Shown: positions 8,426 to 17,740 of the stretch, piece after piece
How the letters are laid out: each line of letters begins with the position of its first letter
Numbering within the stretch: position 1 is the first letter of the stretch
DNA from: Planctomycetaceae bacterium
GTDB lineage: Bacteria > Planctomycetota > Planctomycetia > Planctomycetales > Planctomycetaceae
DNA length: 64,000 nucleotides
Reading direction: 5' to 3'
Assembly (NCBI GenBank): GCA_014762625.1
Contig: JABURQ010000098.1
Span: forward strand, 47,438-111,437
Position numbers and translations under genes: made by a program
The notes under the pieces: model-generated
What the model was told of the DNA's origin: nothing
The model's input: the letters and a program-made list of their open reading frames with translations, nothing else
The model's database searches: none

Positions 8426-9737
8426 ATGGACTTAATTGACGATCTCGAAATGCTTTCAGCGATTTCCAGAGTCGTTGTGTGTATTCGTCCGAGGCGGGCT
8501 CCAACTGTTTTTCCAGCTTGTCCCAATCCTCAGGGCTCGGTTTCATTTCCACGATGACGTCGGCAGCTTCGCGACGAATCCTGCGGTCTGCTTTGAGCAA
8601 CAGTTCTGCGAGTGTGTTTAACAGACGTTGTCGATGCTCTGCTGCATTTGTCGGCAGCAGTGCCTTGGCGGCTTCAAGGCGTACGCGTTGATGATCGTCA
8701 TCGAGAGACGCAAGGAGCGTTCGATTGACGATCGGGCGTTTTGATGGAATCGTTCCGAGGGCATTGAGGCTGAGTTCGCGGACAAACGCTTCCTCATCGG
8801 AACAGAGATTAATCAACAGGCTTTCTCCTTCCGGACCGAGCCGGGCTAACGACAACGCCGACTCGCGACGGACTTCTTCGGCATCATCAAACACAAGATG
8901 TTCCGCGAGAGCCGTGGCTGAAGGGGCGGCCGAGGGCCCCATGTTTCCGAGGGCGATCACTACTTTATGTCGCAATAAGTCATTCTCGTGGTCGATCATT
9001 GAGAGGAGTTTCGGCACCGCGATCGAGGCTTCCGCCCCAATCTTCGCCAGGGCGTCGATGGTCGCCATCTTTAAATCCAACTGCTCCTGACGAGGCGAGT
9101 TTTCCGAGGGTGACTTCAGTTGGCGGATCAAGGTGGGAATCACACGAATATGACGAGACCCGATTTGCGCCAGCGCTTCCAGGCAGGTGAGTCGCGTTTC
9201 AAAGGGTGTCTCTTCCTCGTCGAGCACCGCAATCACTTGCGGGGTTGATTCTTGAGCGAGCGGTCCCCAGAGAGCGATCGCTTTGGCGGCCCAGGCAGAG
9301 GGATGGGCGGATTCGGTACTCTCTTCCAGGAGCATCGCTTCTATCGCGGGTAAAGTGGCCAGGGACGCTTTTCCCAAACGTCCCAGCATTAGAGTGGCCT
9401 GTCTCCGCAGCAAGGGAGGAGCCTCTCGGTCGGTCGCCAGTTCCTCCAGTCCCGGAACAAACTCTTCGATTCCCGGGACTCCCGGACCGATCATTTTCAA
9501 GCGTTGCTTCCATTCCTCCATCGTCAAGCCGTGGTAAGTTTTGATCGATTCAGGGGGCAAATGATTCGGCAGAGCCGCTGCGGGGGAAGATTGCTTCTCG
9601 GCAGTGCTCGATATTTGCATGGCGGCGACGGGGGCATACGGTTCATTCTCGCAACCACTTACCAGTAGCAGGCTCCCAAGGAAGCCGATTTTCGCCAAGA
9701 GGCTCGTGAGAAAGATTCTGCGATTTCCAACTCGCAT
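8424..9737 (-). CDS. HEAT-repeat lipoprotein
   Basis: 437 residues. The N-terminus is a basic, hydrophobic lipoprotein signal ending LLLVSGC, with Cys29 as the likely lipidated residue. From about residue 100 the protein is a run of helical HEAT/PBS-lyase-type repeats, with recurring units such as ALAKIGAEASIAVPKLL, ALGNMGPSAAPSATALAEHL and SLARLGPEGESLL. Such repeats form scaffolds for protein contacts and carry no catalytic residues. It is likely anchored in a membrane facing the periplasm. No partner is evident; it converges on csrA and shares its terminator. Confidence 0.85.
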   Translation of the reverse strand: MRVGNRRIFLTSLLAKIGFLGSLLLVSGCENEPYAPVAAMQISSTAEKQSSPAAALPNHLPPESIKTYHGLTMEEWKQRLKMIGPGVPGIEEFVPGLEELATDREAPPLLRRQATLMLGRLGKASLATLPAIEAMLLEESTESAHPSAWAAKAIALWGPLAQESTPQVIAVLDEEETPFETRLTCLEALAQIGSRHIRVIPTLIRQLKSPSENSPRQEQLDLKMATIDALAKIGAEASIAVPKLLSMIDHENDLLRHKVVIALGNMGPSAAPSATALAEHLVFDDAEEVRRESALSLARLGPEGESLLINLCSDEEAFVRELSLNALGTIPSKRPIVNRTLLASLDDDHQRVRLEAAKALLPTNAAEHRQRLLNTLAELLLKADRRIRREAADVIVEMKPSPEDWDKLEKQLEPASDEYTQRLWKSLKAFRDRQLSP

Positions 9738-9870
9738 CGCGTTTCAATCTGTGATTATACTTGATGCTTACCTACTAGGTCTTGAGATTACCTCTCGGAA
9801 CTCTCAGGACACTTTGATTATAACCGATTCCTTCGTGCGATGAACGAAGGTCATCATATTCCGGAATTCC

Positions 9871-10701
9871 ATGGCCAATTCTTTTATAGTCCGTTACGGG
9901 TCGATGCGATCGATCGGCGAATTTTCCGCGCGCCCCGACGACGTTTATCGACGGGATGAGCAGGTGCTTGTGCGAACGGATCGCGGCATCGAATGGGGCG
10001 ACATTCTTTGCAACGCCAGCGAAGCGACGCGCAAATATCTCAACTCGAAAAAAAGTGCCGGTCGGATTTTGCGTGTGATCGACGATCAGGATACGAAGTC
10101 GCGTGATGAGTTGGAGTCGAAAGAGCGACACGAATTTTCGCGCTGTGGAGAGTTGATTGCCGAGCGTAAGTTGCAGATGGATTTGGTCGATGTGGAGCAC
10201 ATTTTTGGCGGCGAGCGAATTATCTTCTATTACCTGGCGGAGAATCGGGTCGATTTTCGAGAGTTAGTGAAAGACCTGGCTCGGGAGTTCAATACGCGAA
10301 TCGAGATGCGTCAGATCGGCGTGCGGGACGAAGCCAAGTTGCTTGCCGACTACGGCGATTGCGGGAAGCCGGTCTGTTGCAACACGCATTTGAGCGAGAT
10401 GCCGCCGGTCTCCATGAAGATGGCCAAGCTGCAAAAAGCGACGCTCGACCCTAACAAGATTTCGGGGCGTTGCGGTCGTTTGAAGTGTTGCTTGCGTTAT
10501 GAGTACGACACCTATAAAGAGTACCAGCGGGAATTGCCCAAAGTCGGTTCAACGGTGATGACTCGCGAGGGGCAGGGTCGGGTGGTGGCTCAGGAAATCC
10601 TGGCGCAAAAAATTCTGGTCAACTTCGAGGGAGGGACCACAAAAATGACGGATGCGAGCGATATCGTGACGGTGATTTCCGGGAAAAAAAAGTCAAACTG
10701 A
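9871..10701 (+). CDS. ricT: PSP1-domain protein RicT (YaaT)
   Basis: 276 residues. It carries the PSP1 C-terminal domain with the family's cysteine pattern C164, C169C170, C201, C206C207 (GDCGKPVCCNTHLSEMP and SGRCGRLKCCLRYEYDTY). In Bacillus subtilis, RicT joins RicA and RicF in an Fe-S complex that influences RNase Y-dependent mRNA maturation; many bacteria have only the RicT homologue. A KOW-like beta segment (VGSTVMTREGQGRVV) follows. The ATG abuts TTCCGGAATTCC and has no clear Shine-Dalgarno. It stands alone between a lipoprotein gene and a Minf_1886 gene. Confidence 0.92.
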   Translation: MANSFIVRYGSMRSIGEFSARPDDVYRRDEQVLVRTDRGIEWGDILCNASEATRKYLNSKKSAGRILRVIDDQDTKSRDELESKERHEFSRCGELIAERKLQMDLVDVEHIFGGERIIFYYLAENRVDFRELVKDLAREFNTRIEMRQIGVRDEAKLLADYGDCGKPVCCNTHLSEMPPVSMKMAKLQKATLDPNKISGRCGRLKCCLRYEYDTYKEYQRELPKVGSTVMTREGQGRVVAQEILAQKILVNFEGGTTKMTDASDIVTVISGKKKSN

Positions 10702-10914
10702 CCCGCGATGAAACCTGAATCGATGGGAGGACTTTCTGGTACTCAGCTCCGCCTGAAATTTTTTTGCTTTTTGAGGCGAAGAAGAATTCCCACTTTTCAG
10801 CCTGCCTTTTGAAATCTATACTGGAGTCAGTGAGCTTGATCGTTCACCGAAAATCAGATTCCACTCCCAATCAAACCCCTTTGGGCTTCTTGGGTTGAGA
10901 TAAAGCCTGAAACT

Positions 10915-11298
10915 ATGACAACGTCCTCGTTAAAGCGGCCTCAGCATCCGCGCAGTGCATACAAGTTTGTGTTTGATGCTCTCAATCACACACAGTTGAA
11001 GATACACTCTCGACGAGCCCAAGAGGGAGAAGAGTCTCATATCTCCGGCCCCGAATTGCTGGAAGGGATTCGCAAGCTGGCCCTCAAACAGTTTGGCCTG
11101 ATGGCGACGACCGTGTTTCACCAGTGGGGTATTGATACGACTGAAGACTTCGGTCGGCTGGTATTCGAGTTGATCGAACGCGGTGAAATGAAAAAGAATG
11201 AGACTGACTGCCTGTCTGATTTCTGCGGTATCTACTCGTTTGAAGAAGAATTTGATCGCAAGTATCGCATTAATACTTCCATCGCTTTCGAAGACTGA
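10915..11298 (+). CDS. Minf_1886 family protein
   Basis: 127 residues matching the pattern of the small, uncharacterised Minf_1886 family: FVFDALNHTQ near the N-terminus, ISGPELLEGIRKLALKQFGLMATTVFHQWGI in the centre (written here in part from 43 to 73), and the TEDFGRLVFELIERGEM and EEFDRKY segments. The family occurs in Planctomycetes, Verrucomicrobia and relatives, and its function is unknown. It is 20 bases from the next gene and probably cotranscribed with it. Confidence 0.85.
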   Translation: MTTSSLKRPQHPRSAYKFVFDALNHTQLKIHSRRAQEGEESHISGPELLEGIRKLALKQFGLMATTVFHQWGIDTTEDFGRLVFELIERGEMKKNETDCLSDFCGIYSFEEEFDRKYRINTSIAFED

Positions 11299-11318
11299 TC
11301 CAGCCAGAATCCTTGCTC

Positions 11319-11789
11319 ATGGATGACTCGAAGACCGACGGCGAATCTTCACAGACAACCAGACGATCTTCGCCGTTATTTTGGGTTGTGTCGATTCTCT
11401 TTCTCGGCTATGCGATCTTACTGATCGTCCTGGCGATCTTGACATCCAATCCGATTCTAATCAGCCCGCGTCAACTACAGCAATCGGATTTGATCGTGCA
11501 CGGGAAAGTGATTTCCATTGACGAGGGCGGCGTCACGTTCCACGTGGAAGAAGTTTTTCGGGGAGAGAACGTCCCCGAGTCGATTCGCGTCAGAAGCCTC
11601 AACCCAGAATCATTGGCCGCAGGTCAGGAATGGCTAGTGCCGTTGAGGATTGTGGGAAGTGAAGAGTATCGGGTGACCCCTTTGAACTCAGATCGTCGGA
11701 ATCAGCCGACCGCATTGATTTATCCTGCCGATCCTTCCTCAATTGCCAATCTAAAATCGCGGCTTTCCTCCGGGGAACTCTCTCCTTAG
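11319..11789 (+). CDS. Small membrane-anchored protein of unknown function
   Basis: 156 residues. A hydrophilic cytosolic N-terminus of about 20 residues, one transmembrane helix (WVVSILFLGYAILLIVLAIL), then a beta-rich domain of about 100 residues outside the cytoplasm (SDLIVHGKVISIDEGGVTFHVEEVFRG). That segment resembles small OB-like folds, but I do not recognise a family. The start is the ATG at 11319; a TTG lies two codons upstream. It sits 20 bases after the Minf_1886 gene and about 100 bases before the kinase-caspase gene. Confidence 0.7.
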   Translation: MDDSKTDGESSQTTRRSSPLFWVVSILFLGYAILLIVLAILTSNPILISPRQLQQSDLIVHGKVISIDEGGVTFHVEEVFRGENVPESIRVRSLNPESLAAGQEWLVPLRIVGSEEYRVTPLNSDRRNQPTALIYPADPSSIANLKSRLSSGELSP

Positions 11790-11896
11790 AATGGAGGACT
11801 GTCTCCTCGCAAATTCTCAAACGCGATGGAGTTATGTCCTTCGGGAGTTTTTTGAGTCATAGAGTGTTGTCCTCGGCGGTTGCGGGAGAAATGTGA

Positions 11897-14584
11897 GTGA
11901 GTTTGGAAGATCGGTATCAACTTCTGGAAAAAATCGGTACGGGAAGCTACGCCACCGTCTTCCGTGCCCGTGACCTGGATTTAGGCCGTGAGGTTGCCAT
12001 ACGTCAGGTGAATGAAAAATACCTGGCGAATCCGGACCAGCTCGAACGCTATTGGCAGGAAGCGCAACTGCTGGCCTCTCTCCAGCACCCCAATATTGTG
12101 ACCCTGTTCGATCTGGATCGGGAAAAAGGGTGGGTGATTCTTGAATTGATGCAGGCGAGCTTGAAGGACCGCGTCCGCGATCGTCAGTTGGACCTGAAAT
12201 CGCTGCGGACGACGTTGGCCCATAGCTTACGGGCGCTCAAATACCTGCACTCGCAAGGCATCGTTCACGGAGATATTAAACCCTCGAACTTGATGCTCGA
12301 TGCTCGACGTCGGATCAAGTTAGGGGATTTCGGTCTCGCTCGACGTGCGAGCGACGCCGAGGGTGAATTACTCAAAGGAACGACGAAATACATGGCGCCG
12401 GAAACGGTCTCGGATGATTTCGGCGAGATCGGTCCCGCCAGCGACCTTTATTCTCTTGGCTTCAGCGCTTACGAACTCCTCTGCGGCAGTAATTTCGAAT
12501 CCCTCTTTCCCGGATTGTCGGCGTTCGGCAGCGATGAGCAAATCGCCTGGATGATGTGGCACGCCGCACCTGACCGAAAGTTGCCTGAGATTCGTCGCGT
12601 TCTGGAAGGAGTTCCCGAGGACCTGCAAAAAGTCATTCAGAAGCTGACAGCCAAGGACCAAAAGGACCGATACAAATCGGCTGATGAGGCAATGGCGGAT
12701 CTCGACATCGATTCGAATCTGACCAGTGTCCGTCCCGCTATCGAACCGACGGAATCCGAAACATCCGGCGAGGAAAAGCAGGAAAGCGGGCGAACGCCCG
12801 AAGAGAAAAAACGCCTGATGTTGATCGCGGGCGTGTTTGCAATCTCCATGATCATGTCGCTGGTAATGCTGTTTATGGGGGGTGGTGGAGACAATTCGGG
12901 GGGAGGAGATGCTTCCGGCCCACCGCAGTTAATCGGCTACGTTCGCGATGTCGATCCTGAGAGCGGTGTGATTATTTATAACGATCGCGATTTTCGCCGC
13001 GCCGATGAGATCAAGGTCGGGACGTCGCCTCTGATTTATTTTCGTAACAACGATGAGAATATCCTTCTGCGGGAAATTCAGAAGAACGATCGCATCACCG
13101 TCGAAAAGAAACAGGTTGGTGAGGATGAGTACCAGATTTCGATCACCGTCGATCGTCCCGAAACCACCTACGGGAGTCTGGTGAGCCGCGATTTGCAAAA
13201 TAACCGGATTACCATCGAAATTCAGGAGGGCCCCGAACGAGGTAATCTCTCGCTGCGAGTTCCCGAACGATCGCGCATCAAAATCAATAATCAGACCAAG
13301 AAGCTGGTGGAACTCGAAGAGGGCGATACCGTTCGCATTCGACATTTTCCCGAGACAACCGGTAAAACGGGACGCGTCGTGAGTGAGCTAATCGCTCTTC
13401 GTCCGGAGGAAATGACCGGATATATTTCCAATCTCAAACAGAGTGATCCCCCCGAACTTTCCGTTCGCTTCGGAAAAGCTTCATCATCGGCAACCGCTAC
13501 CAGCCTTCCTTTGGCGGAGGACGTCAAAATCTTTCAAGCAGGATCCGCCGGAAGTCGAACTCCACTGGAACTGTCGGACCTCGAAGAAGGAGACCGCGTT
13601 CGTATCAATTACGATGTCGAGATACGTGAGATTGTCGTGACGCGGGAAGATCGCCAGACCTCGGGAGTAATTCGCGAGATCGACGGTCAGCAGTTGACCA
13701 TCTCGCAGGATAACGGTGAATTGATCGATCTCGATCTGAATGATCAGACGGAAGTCACTATCAACACCGAAAACGCCGCGCCTGATGACTTGCGGGTCTT
13801 CGATCGGATTATTTTAACGTGGGATGATTCCGGCGAGTCGGCGCGTGTGGTCGCGATCGATGGAAAACGACCCGTTCTGAATAATCGCTGGGCGATTCTG
13901 ATCGCTAATGAATCGTATTCAGACCGTTCCCTGATTCCTGCCAGAAACGCAGTCTCCGACATGCAAATGCTCAAGTCGGCTCTCGTTAAACGTTATGCAT
14001 TCTCCGAGGATCGCATTCTCGTGCTGGTGGATGAGAACAAAGCCGACATCCTCAAAACACTCCAGGAGACCGTTGCTCTGACACGGCGAGATTCTCAGGT
14101 GTTGGTTTTCGTGAAAGGCCATGCTTATCGCGGTCCCGATGAGAATCTCTACCTGGCGGTGAAGAATACCAACAGCGACCAGCTGGCGACTACCGGCTTG
14201 CCTTTGTTGGAATTATTGCGTCCTTTGGAAGAGGCGACTTCCTCCGACAAGTTCCTGATGCTGGAAGTTTGTAGCGCGGAGGCCGGCAAGGATTTGGCGA
14301 ACCAGCCCTCTTCCGGGGAAGCTCTTCAATATCTGGCTCCTGCGGCGAAATCAACCACTATTATTGCCGCCTGTCAGCCGAACCAGAAGAGTTTCGAGTC
14401 TCCGAAAGGAGACGCCGGTATCTTTGCTCTTTGCCTGTCGGAGGCGTTTCGCGGAGCGGCGGATACCGACAAAAGTATCAAACTTAGTGCGGATGAACTG
14501 ATGAATTTTCTAAATGATTGCTTGCACAACAAAGCCCCTTCCGGGCAAACTCAAACTCCCGCCATCCACCGCCCCGCGCCCTAA
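11897..14584 (+). CDS. Kinase-like / DUF5666-like repeat / caspase-like transmembrane chimera
   Basis: 895 residues. A Ser/Thr kinase-like domain (about 7-270) has GTGSYATV, HGDIKPSN (124-131) and DFG (144-146), but the VAIK lysine is Arg36 (codon CGT), so phosphotransfer is doubtful. An acidic linker and one helix (about 307-327) follow. Then come four beta-rich repeats of about 75-80 residues (346-660), each starting G-x-[IVL] and containing LEEGDxVRI or similar. The C-terminal domain (663-895) looks like a peptidase C14/caspase, with WAILIANESY, a candidate His742 (VKGHAYRG) and Cys792 (LEVCSAEAG). The start is GTG at 11897 behind GGGAGA; an ATG six bases upstream is followed directly by TGA. 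The caspase part would lie outside the cytoplasm. Substrate and role are unknown. Confidence 0.88.
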   Translation: MSLEDRYQLLEKIGTGSYATVFRARDLDLGREVAIRQVNEKYLANPDQLERYWQEAQLLASLQHPNIVTLFDLDREKGWVILELMQASLKDRVRDRQLDLKSLRTTLAHSLRALKYLHSQGIVHGDIKPSNLMLDARRRIKLGDFGLARRASDAEGELLKGTTKYMAPETVSDDFGEIGPASDLYSLGFSAYELLCGSNFESLFPGLSAFGSDEQIAWMMWHAAPDRKLPEIRRVLEGVPEDLQKVIQKLTAKDQKDRYKSADEAMADLDIDSNLTSVRPAIEPTESETSGEEKQESGRTPEEKKRLMLIAGVFAISMIMSLVMLFMGGGGDNSGGGDASGPPQLIGYVRDVDPESGVIIYNDRDFRRADEIKVGTSPLIYFRNNDENILLREIQKNDRITVEKKQVGEDEYQISITVDRPETTYGSLVSRDLQNNRITIEIQEGPERGNLSLRVPERSRIKINNQTKKLVELEEGDTVRIRHFPETTGKTGRVVSELIALRPEEMTGYISNLKQSDPPELSVRFGKASSSATATSLPLAEDVKIFQAGSAGSRTPLELSDLEEGDRVRINYDVEIREIVVTREDRQTSGVIREIDGQQLTISQDNGELIDLDLNDQTEVTINTENAAPDDLRVFDRIILTWDDSGESARVVAIDGKRPVLNNRWAILIANESYSDRSLIPARNAVSDMQMLKSALVKRYAFSEDRILVLVDENKADILKTLQETVALTRRDSQVLVFVKGHAYRGPDENLYLAVKNTNSDQLATTGLPLLELLRPLEEATSSDKFLMLEVCSAEAGKDLANQPSSGEALQYLAPAAKSTTIIAACQPNQKSFESPKGDAGIFALCLSEAFRGAADTDKSIKLSADELMNFLNDCLHNKAPSGQTQTPAIHRPAP

Positions 14585-14645
14585 CTTTCCCCCTATCGAA
14601 CTCGATATTCTGAATTCAACTGAATTGAAATCACGAGATGACGTT

Positions 14646-15722
14646 ATGAAATTGACCCTGATTTGTGCCTCACTTGTTTTGGCCGCGACTTCTGTTTTCG
14701 GCCAGTCTCCCGCCACAGAACCTCCGGGAGTGGAGTATCTCGAACTGACCGAGCTGGAATCGACTCATCTGGAGAACCTGCGTCAGGTCACGTTCGGTCT
14801 GCCTCGCGCAGGGGAAGGTTATTTTTCGCCGGACGGAGAATGGATCGTTTATCAGGCCTATCCGGTCGGTTATCCCTTCTATCAGATCTACGTTCAGAAA
14901 CTGGACGAACGCGTTCCGCGTCGTATCAGCACGGGACGCGGGAGGACCACCTGCGCCTATTTCACTCCCGACATGAAATCGATCATGTTTGCGTCATCGC
15001 ACTCCGATCCCGACATCGCCGAGACGGAATCCAAAGCTCGAGAACTGGCGGCTGCGGGAGGACGACGACGTTACGAGTGGGATTTCGATCCCCATATGGA
15101 AATCTATGTGACACCAATCAACGGGACCGGACTCACGCGACTGACCCATTCCGAAGGGTACGACGCGGAGGGCAGCTATTCCTCCGACGGCAAGGAAATT
15201 GTCTTTACGTCGACTCGAGATGGAGACCCCGATATTTACATCATGGGTGCGGACGGTGGCAATGTGCGGCAAATTGTGAATCAGCCGGGCTACGACGGCG
15301 GTCCTTTTTTCTCTCCCGACGACAAATGGATCATTTTTCGCAGCGACCGCGAAGAGGAGGACATGCTGCAAGTCAGAGCGGTTTCTGTGGACGGCAAGCA
15401 CGATATCCGTCTGACCGACAATCTGAAACAGGTCAACTGGTGCCCCTACTTTCATCCGAGCGGAGACTACATCATCTGGTCGGGAGCCGATTATTCCCGA
15501 GGTCCGCGGGGGGCGAACTTCGATCTGTGGACCATGGAGGTTGATTGGACCGACTCCGAATTTCATGGCGGCAAAGTGACGCAAATCACCGATCACGAAG
15601 CTGCCGACGTGCTGCCCGTTTTCAGTCCGGATGGAACCAAACTGATGTGGACGGCCACCAAACGGGGGCCGGACGGATCGGCTCAACTTTTCATTGCGGA
15701 TTGGAAACGCGGCCAGAAGTAA
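14646..15722 (+). CDS. Secreted TolB-like beta-propeller protein
   Basis: 358 residues with a Sec signal peptide (MKLTLICASLVLAATSVFGQ), which fixes the start at 14646. The mature part is a run of WD40-like PD40 blades with recurring [S/P]DGxxIxF/Y motifs: SPDGEWIVYQ, SSDGKEIVFTSTRDGDPDIY, SPDDKWIIFRSDRE, HPSGDYIIWSG and SPDGTKLMWTATKRG. This resembles the TolB C-terminal propeller without the TolB N-terminal domain, so it is a periplasmic binding scaffold, not the Tol-Pal TolB itself. It begins 61 bases after the kinase-caspase stop codon and could be cotranscribed with it. Confidence 0.85.
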   Translation: MKLTLICASLVLAATSVFGQSPATEPPGVEYLELTELESTHLENLRQVTFGLPRAGEGYFSPDGEWIVYQAYPVGYPFYQIYVQKLDERVPRRISTGRGRTTCAYFTPDMKSIMFASSHSDPDIAETESKARELAAAGGRRRYEWDFDPHMEIYVTPINGTGLTRLTHSEGYDAEGSYSSDGKEIVFTSTRDGDPDIYIMGADGGNVRQIVNQPGYDGGPFFSPDDKWIIFRSDREEEDMLQVRAVSVDGKHDIRLTDNLKQVNWCPYFHPSGDYIIWSGADYSRGPRGANFDLWTMEVDWTDSEFHGGKVTQITDHEAADVLPVFSPDGTKLMWTATKRGPDGSAQLFIADWKRGQK

Positions 15723-15794
15723 AAATATACCCCCAGGCAACACGTTCGCTGCCTCTTACCATGCCGGAAGAAATCAACTCCGAAAGGATCAATC

Positions 15795-17087
15795 ATGTCT
15801 GAACACAATCGACGCCAGTTTTTAACCACGTCCGCTGCCGCGGCATCCTCCGCTCTGGTTTTCAATCGGTCCGCTGAGGCCCAAACTGAAAAGACGGCTG
15901 CGGGTCGTAAACCGGTCCGCATGTTGATCATGGGAGTCAATGGTCGCGGAAAGCAGTTGATCAAGGGGTTTCTGTCGTTCGATCACGTCGAAATTCCGTA
16001 CATCGCCGATCCCGACAAGAACGTTATTTCGTCGGCTGTAAAGATGGTGACCGACCGCGGTCGCCCCGAGCCGAAGATCATTGAGGATTTTCGTGAAGTA
16101 CTCGATCAGGATGACTGGGACGTTCTGGTATGTGCGGCTCCCGATCATTGGCACTCTCTGGCGACGATTCTTGCTTGTCAGGCAGGAAAAGACGTTTACG
16201 TCGAAAAACCGCTCTCTCATAACATCATCGAAGGACGCCGGGCGGTCGAAGCGGCCCGGAAGTACAAGCGGGTTGTGGGAACCGGGACCCAGCGTCGTAG
16301 CGGCGCCGATTTTCAAAAGGCCGTCGAGACGGTCCAATCGGGACGTTTGGGAGATGTGAATATGGCTCGCTGCTGGATCAACAGCACGCGGCCTAACATC
16401 GGTTACAAAGAAGTCACACAACCTCCTTCCTCGCTCAATTTCGATCTCTGGTCGGGGCCGGGCCCCGGCGACGATTACAAAGAGAACCTGGTGCATTATC
16501 ACTGGCACTGGCGTTGGGATTACGGGACCGGTGAATGCGGCAATAACGGTATTCACGCTCTCGATATTGCCCGTTGGGGGATGGGAATCGAAGCGCCCAC
16601 CCGCGTTTCCTGCGGCGGAGGAAAATACTTTTTCGATGATGATCAGGAAACTCCCGACACGCAATTGGCTCAATTCGATTTCGATGACGGCGTGATCCAG
16701 TGGGAGCATCGGACCTGGTGTCGACGCGGGATCGAAAACTCGAATTTCGGGATTGCGTTCTATGGATCGGAAGCGTCACTGGTGCTCGGCAGCAGTGGCT
16801 ACACCATCTATCGCGGTACCAAAGAGATTGAGAAAGAACCGGGAGCCGAACGCGAACTGGCTCACCTGGGGAATTATCTCGATTGTCTGGAGACGCGGGA
16901 GCGTCCTAACGCGGACGTCGAAATCAATCACCGTAGCACGTCGCTGTGCCATCTCGCCAATATCGCCTGGCGGACCCAGAAGACTTTGCAGTGGGATGGT
17001 GAGAAGGAACAGATCACCAACGACGCGGAAGCGAACCAATTGTTAGGCCGAACCTATCGGAAGGGATACGAACTTCCCGACGTCTGA
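15795..17087 (+). CDS. Tat-exported Gfo/Idh/MocA family oxidoreductase
   Basis: 430 residues. The N-terminus carries a twin-arginine signal (NRRQFLTTSAAAASSALVF, R6R7). The NAD(P)-binding Rossmann motif GVNGRGKQLIKGF is near residue 48, and VEKPLSHN is the family's conserved EKP lysine segment, followed by the alpha/beta substrate domain. Family members oxidise or reduce sugars and related compounds with NAD(P). Planctomycetes carry many Tat-exported paralogues; cofactor is thought to be bound before export. The substrate cannot be told. It follows the propeller gene by 72 bases and depends on the Tat pathway (see tatC). Confidence 0.92.
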   Translation: MSEHNRRQFLTTSAAAASSALVFNRSAEAQTEKTAAGRKPVRMLIMGVNGRGKQLIKGFLSFDHVEIPYIADPDKNVISSAVKMVTDRGRPEPKIIEDFREVLDQDDWDVLVCAAPDHWHSLATILACQAGKDVYVEKPLSHNIIEGRRAVEAARKYKRVVGTGTQRRSGADFQKAVETVQSGRLGDVNMARCWINSTRPNIGYKEVTQPPSSLNFDLWSGPGPGDDYKENLVHYHWHWRWDYGTGECGNNGIHALDIARWGMGIEAPTRVSCGGGKYFFDDDQETPDTQLAQFDFDDGVIQWEHRTWCRRGIENSNFGIAFYGSEASLVLGSSGYTIYRGTKEIEKEPGAERELAHLGNYLDCLETRERPNADVEINHRSTSLCHLANIAWRTQKTLQWDGEKEQITNDAEANQLLGRTYRKGYELPDV

Positions 17088-17102
17088 GTTTAACGGGCGA
17101 TC

Positions 17103-17141
17103 AAAAAAGACCGGCTCTCGTCGGAAGACGAAAGCCGGTCT
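17103..17141 (-). terminator. Intrinsic terminator of rpsR
   Basis: AGACCGGCT (17108-17116) pairs with AGCCGGTCT (17133-17141), 9 base pairs. Read on the minus strand, the hairpin is followed by six T (A run at 17103-17108), 25 bases after the rpsR stop codon. It has no T run in the plus direction. Confidence 0.85.
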
Positions 17142-17165
17142 GAACAGTTCTAATCACTCAAACTT

Positions 17166-17444
17166 CTAGTCTTCGGAAACGAACGGCAACATCCCAATGA
17201 ATCGGGCACGCAAAATCGCTTTGCGGACGGCTCGCTGGTAGAGAGCGGAGGTGCCGGTCTTGCGGCGGGGCAGGATCTTCCCTTCGCGGTCGACCAGAGA
17301 TTTAAGCAGGTTGACGTCTTTGTAGTCGATGTAAACCGGGCGAACCGGCTTGCCGTCCGGACAGAAGCGGCATTTGACCTTTTTCTTGAGACGCGAACGT
17401 TTTTTCCGCAATTTGCGGAGATCAGATTTTGAAACGGTAGGCAT
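17166..17444 (-). CDS. rpsR: 30S ribosomal protein bS18
   Basis: 92 residues. The bS18 signature is clear: [38 protein letters not shown] and [21 protein letters not shown]. It binds the platform of the small subunit next to bS6. Cys25 and Cys28 form a CxxC near the N-terminus, as in the zinc-binding C+ variants, though only two ligands are visible. It is a single-gene unit with its own terminator; the usual neighbours rpsF, ssb and rplI are not in this window. Confidence 0.97.
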   Translation of the reverse strand: MPTVSKSDLRKLRKKRSRLKKKVKCRFCPDGKPVRPVYIDYKDVNLLKSLVDREGKILPRRKTGTSALYQRAVRKAILRARFIGMLPFVSED

Positions 17445-17740
17445 AGTGGGCTCTCATAAACGGGTTCGAATGGAAAATCGCCCCCTGACATTGTGCCGGC
17501 GGCGTCGAACCTGGCGAAAATTGATTTCACCAGTCAGCTCCTCTCGATTAGGAGCAAGAGAGGGATTATTCTAAGCGGAGGCGAAAAATGCAACGCTACG
17601 GGCTCGAAATCCCTTATCTGGGAACAGTTTCCGTGAGAGTAGCGCCGGTCATTCGTCCTTGAAGATGGTCTGTGGCGGACCATGATGCCAGCAGAGTAGT
17701 CTTCCTAAATCCCGATTATTCAATTTGTTAGGCGAATCTT

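Noticed and set aside
15822..16709. Minus-strand open frame opposite the Gfo/Idh/MocA gene
   Set aside because: Antisense to a gene with an obvious Tat signal and Rossmann motif; no features of its own.
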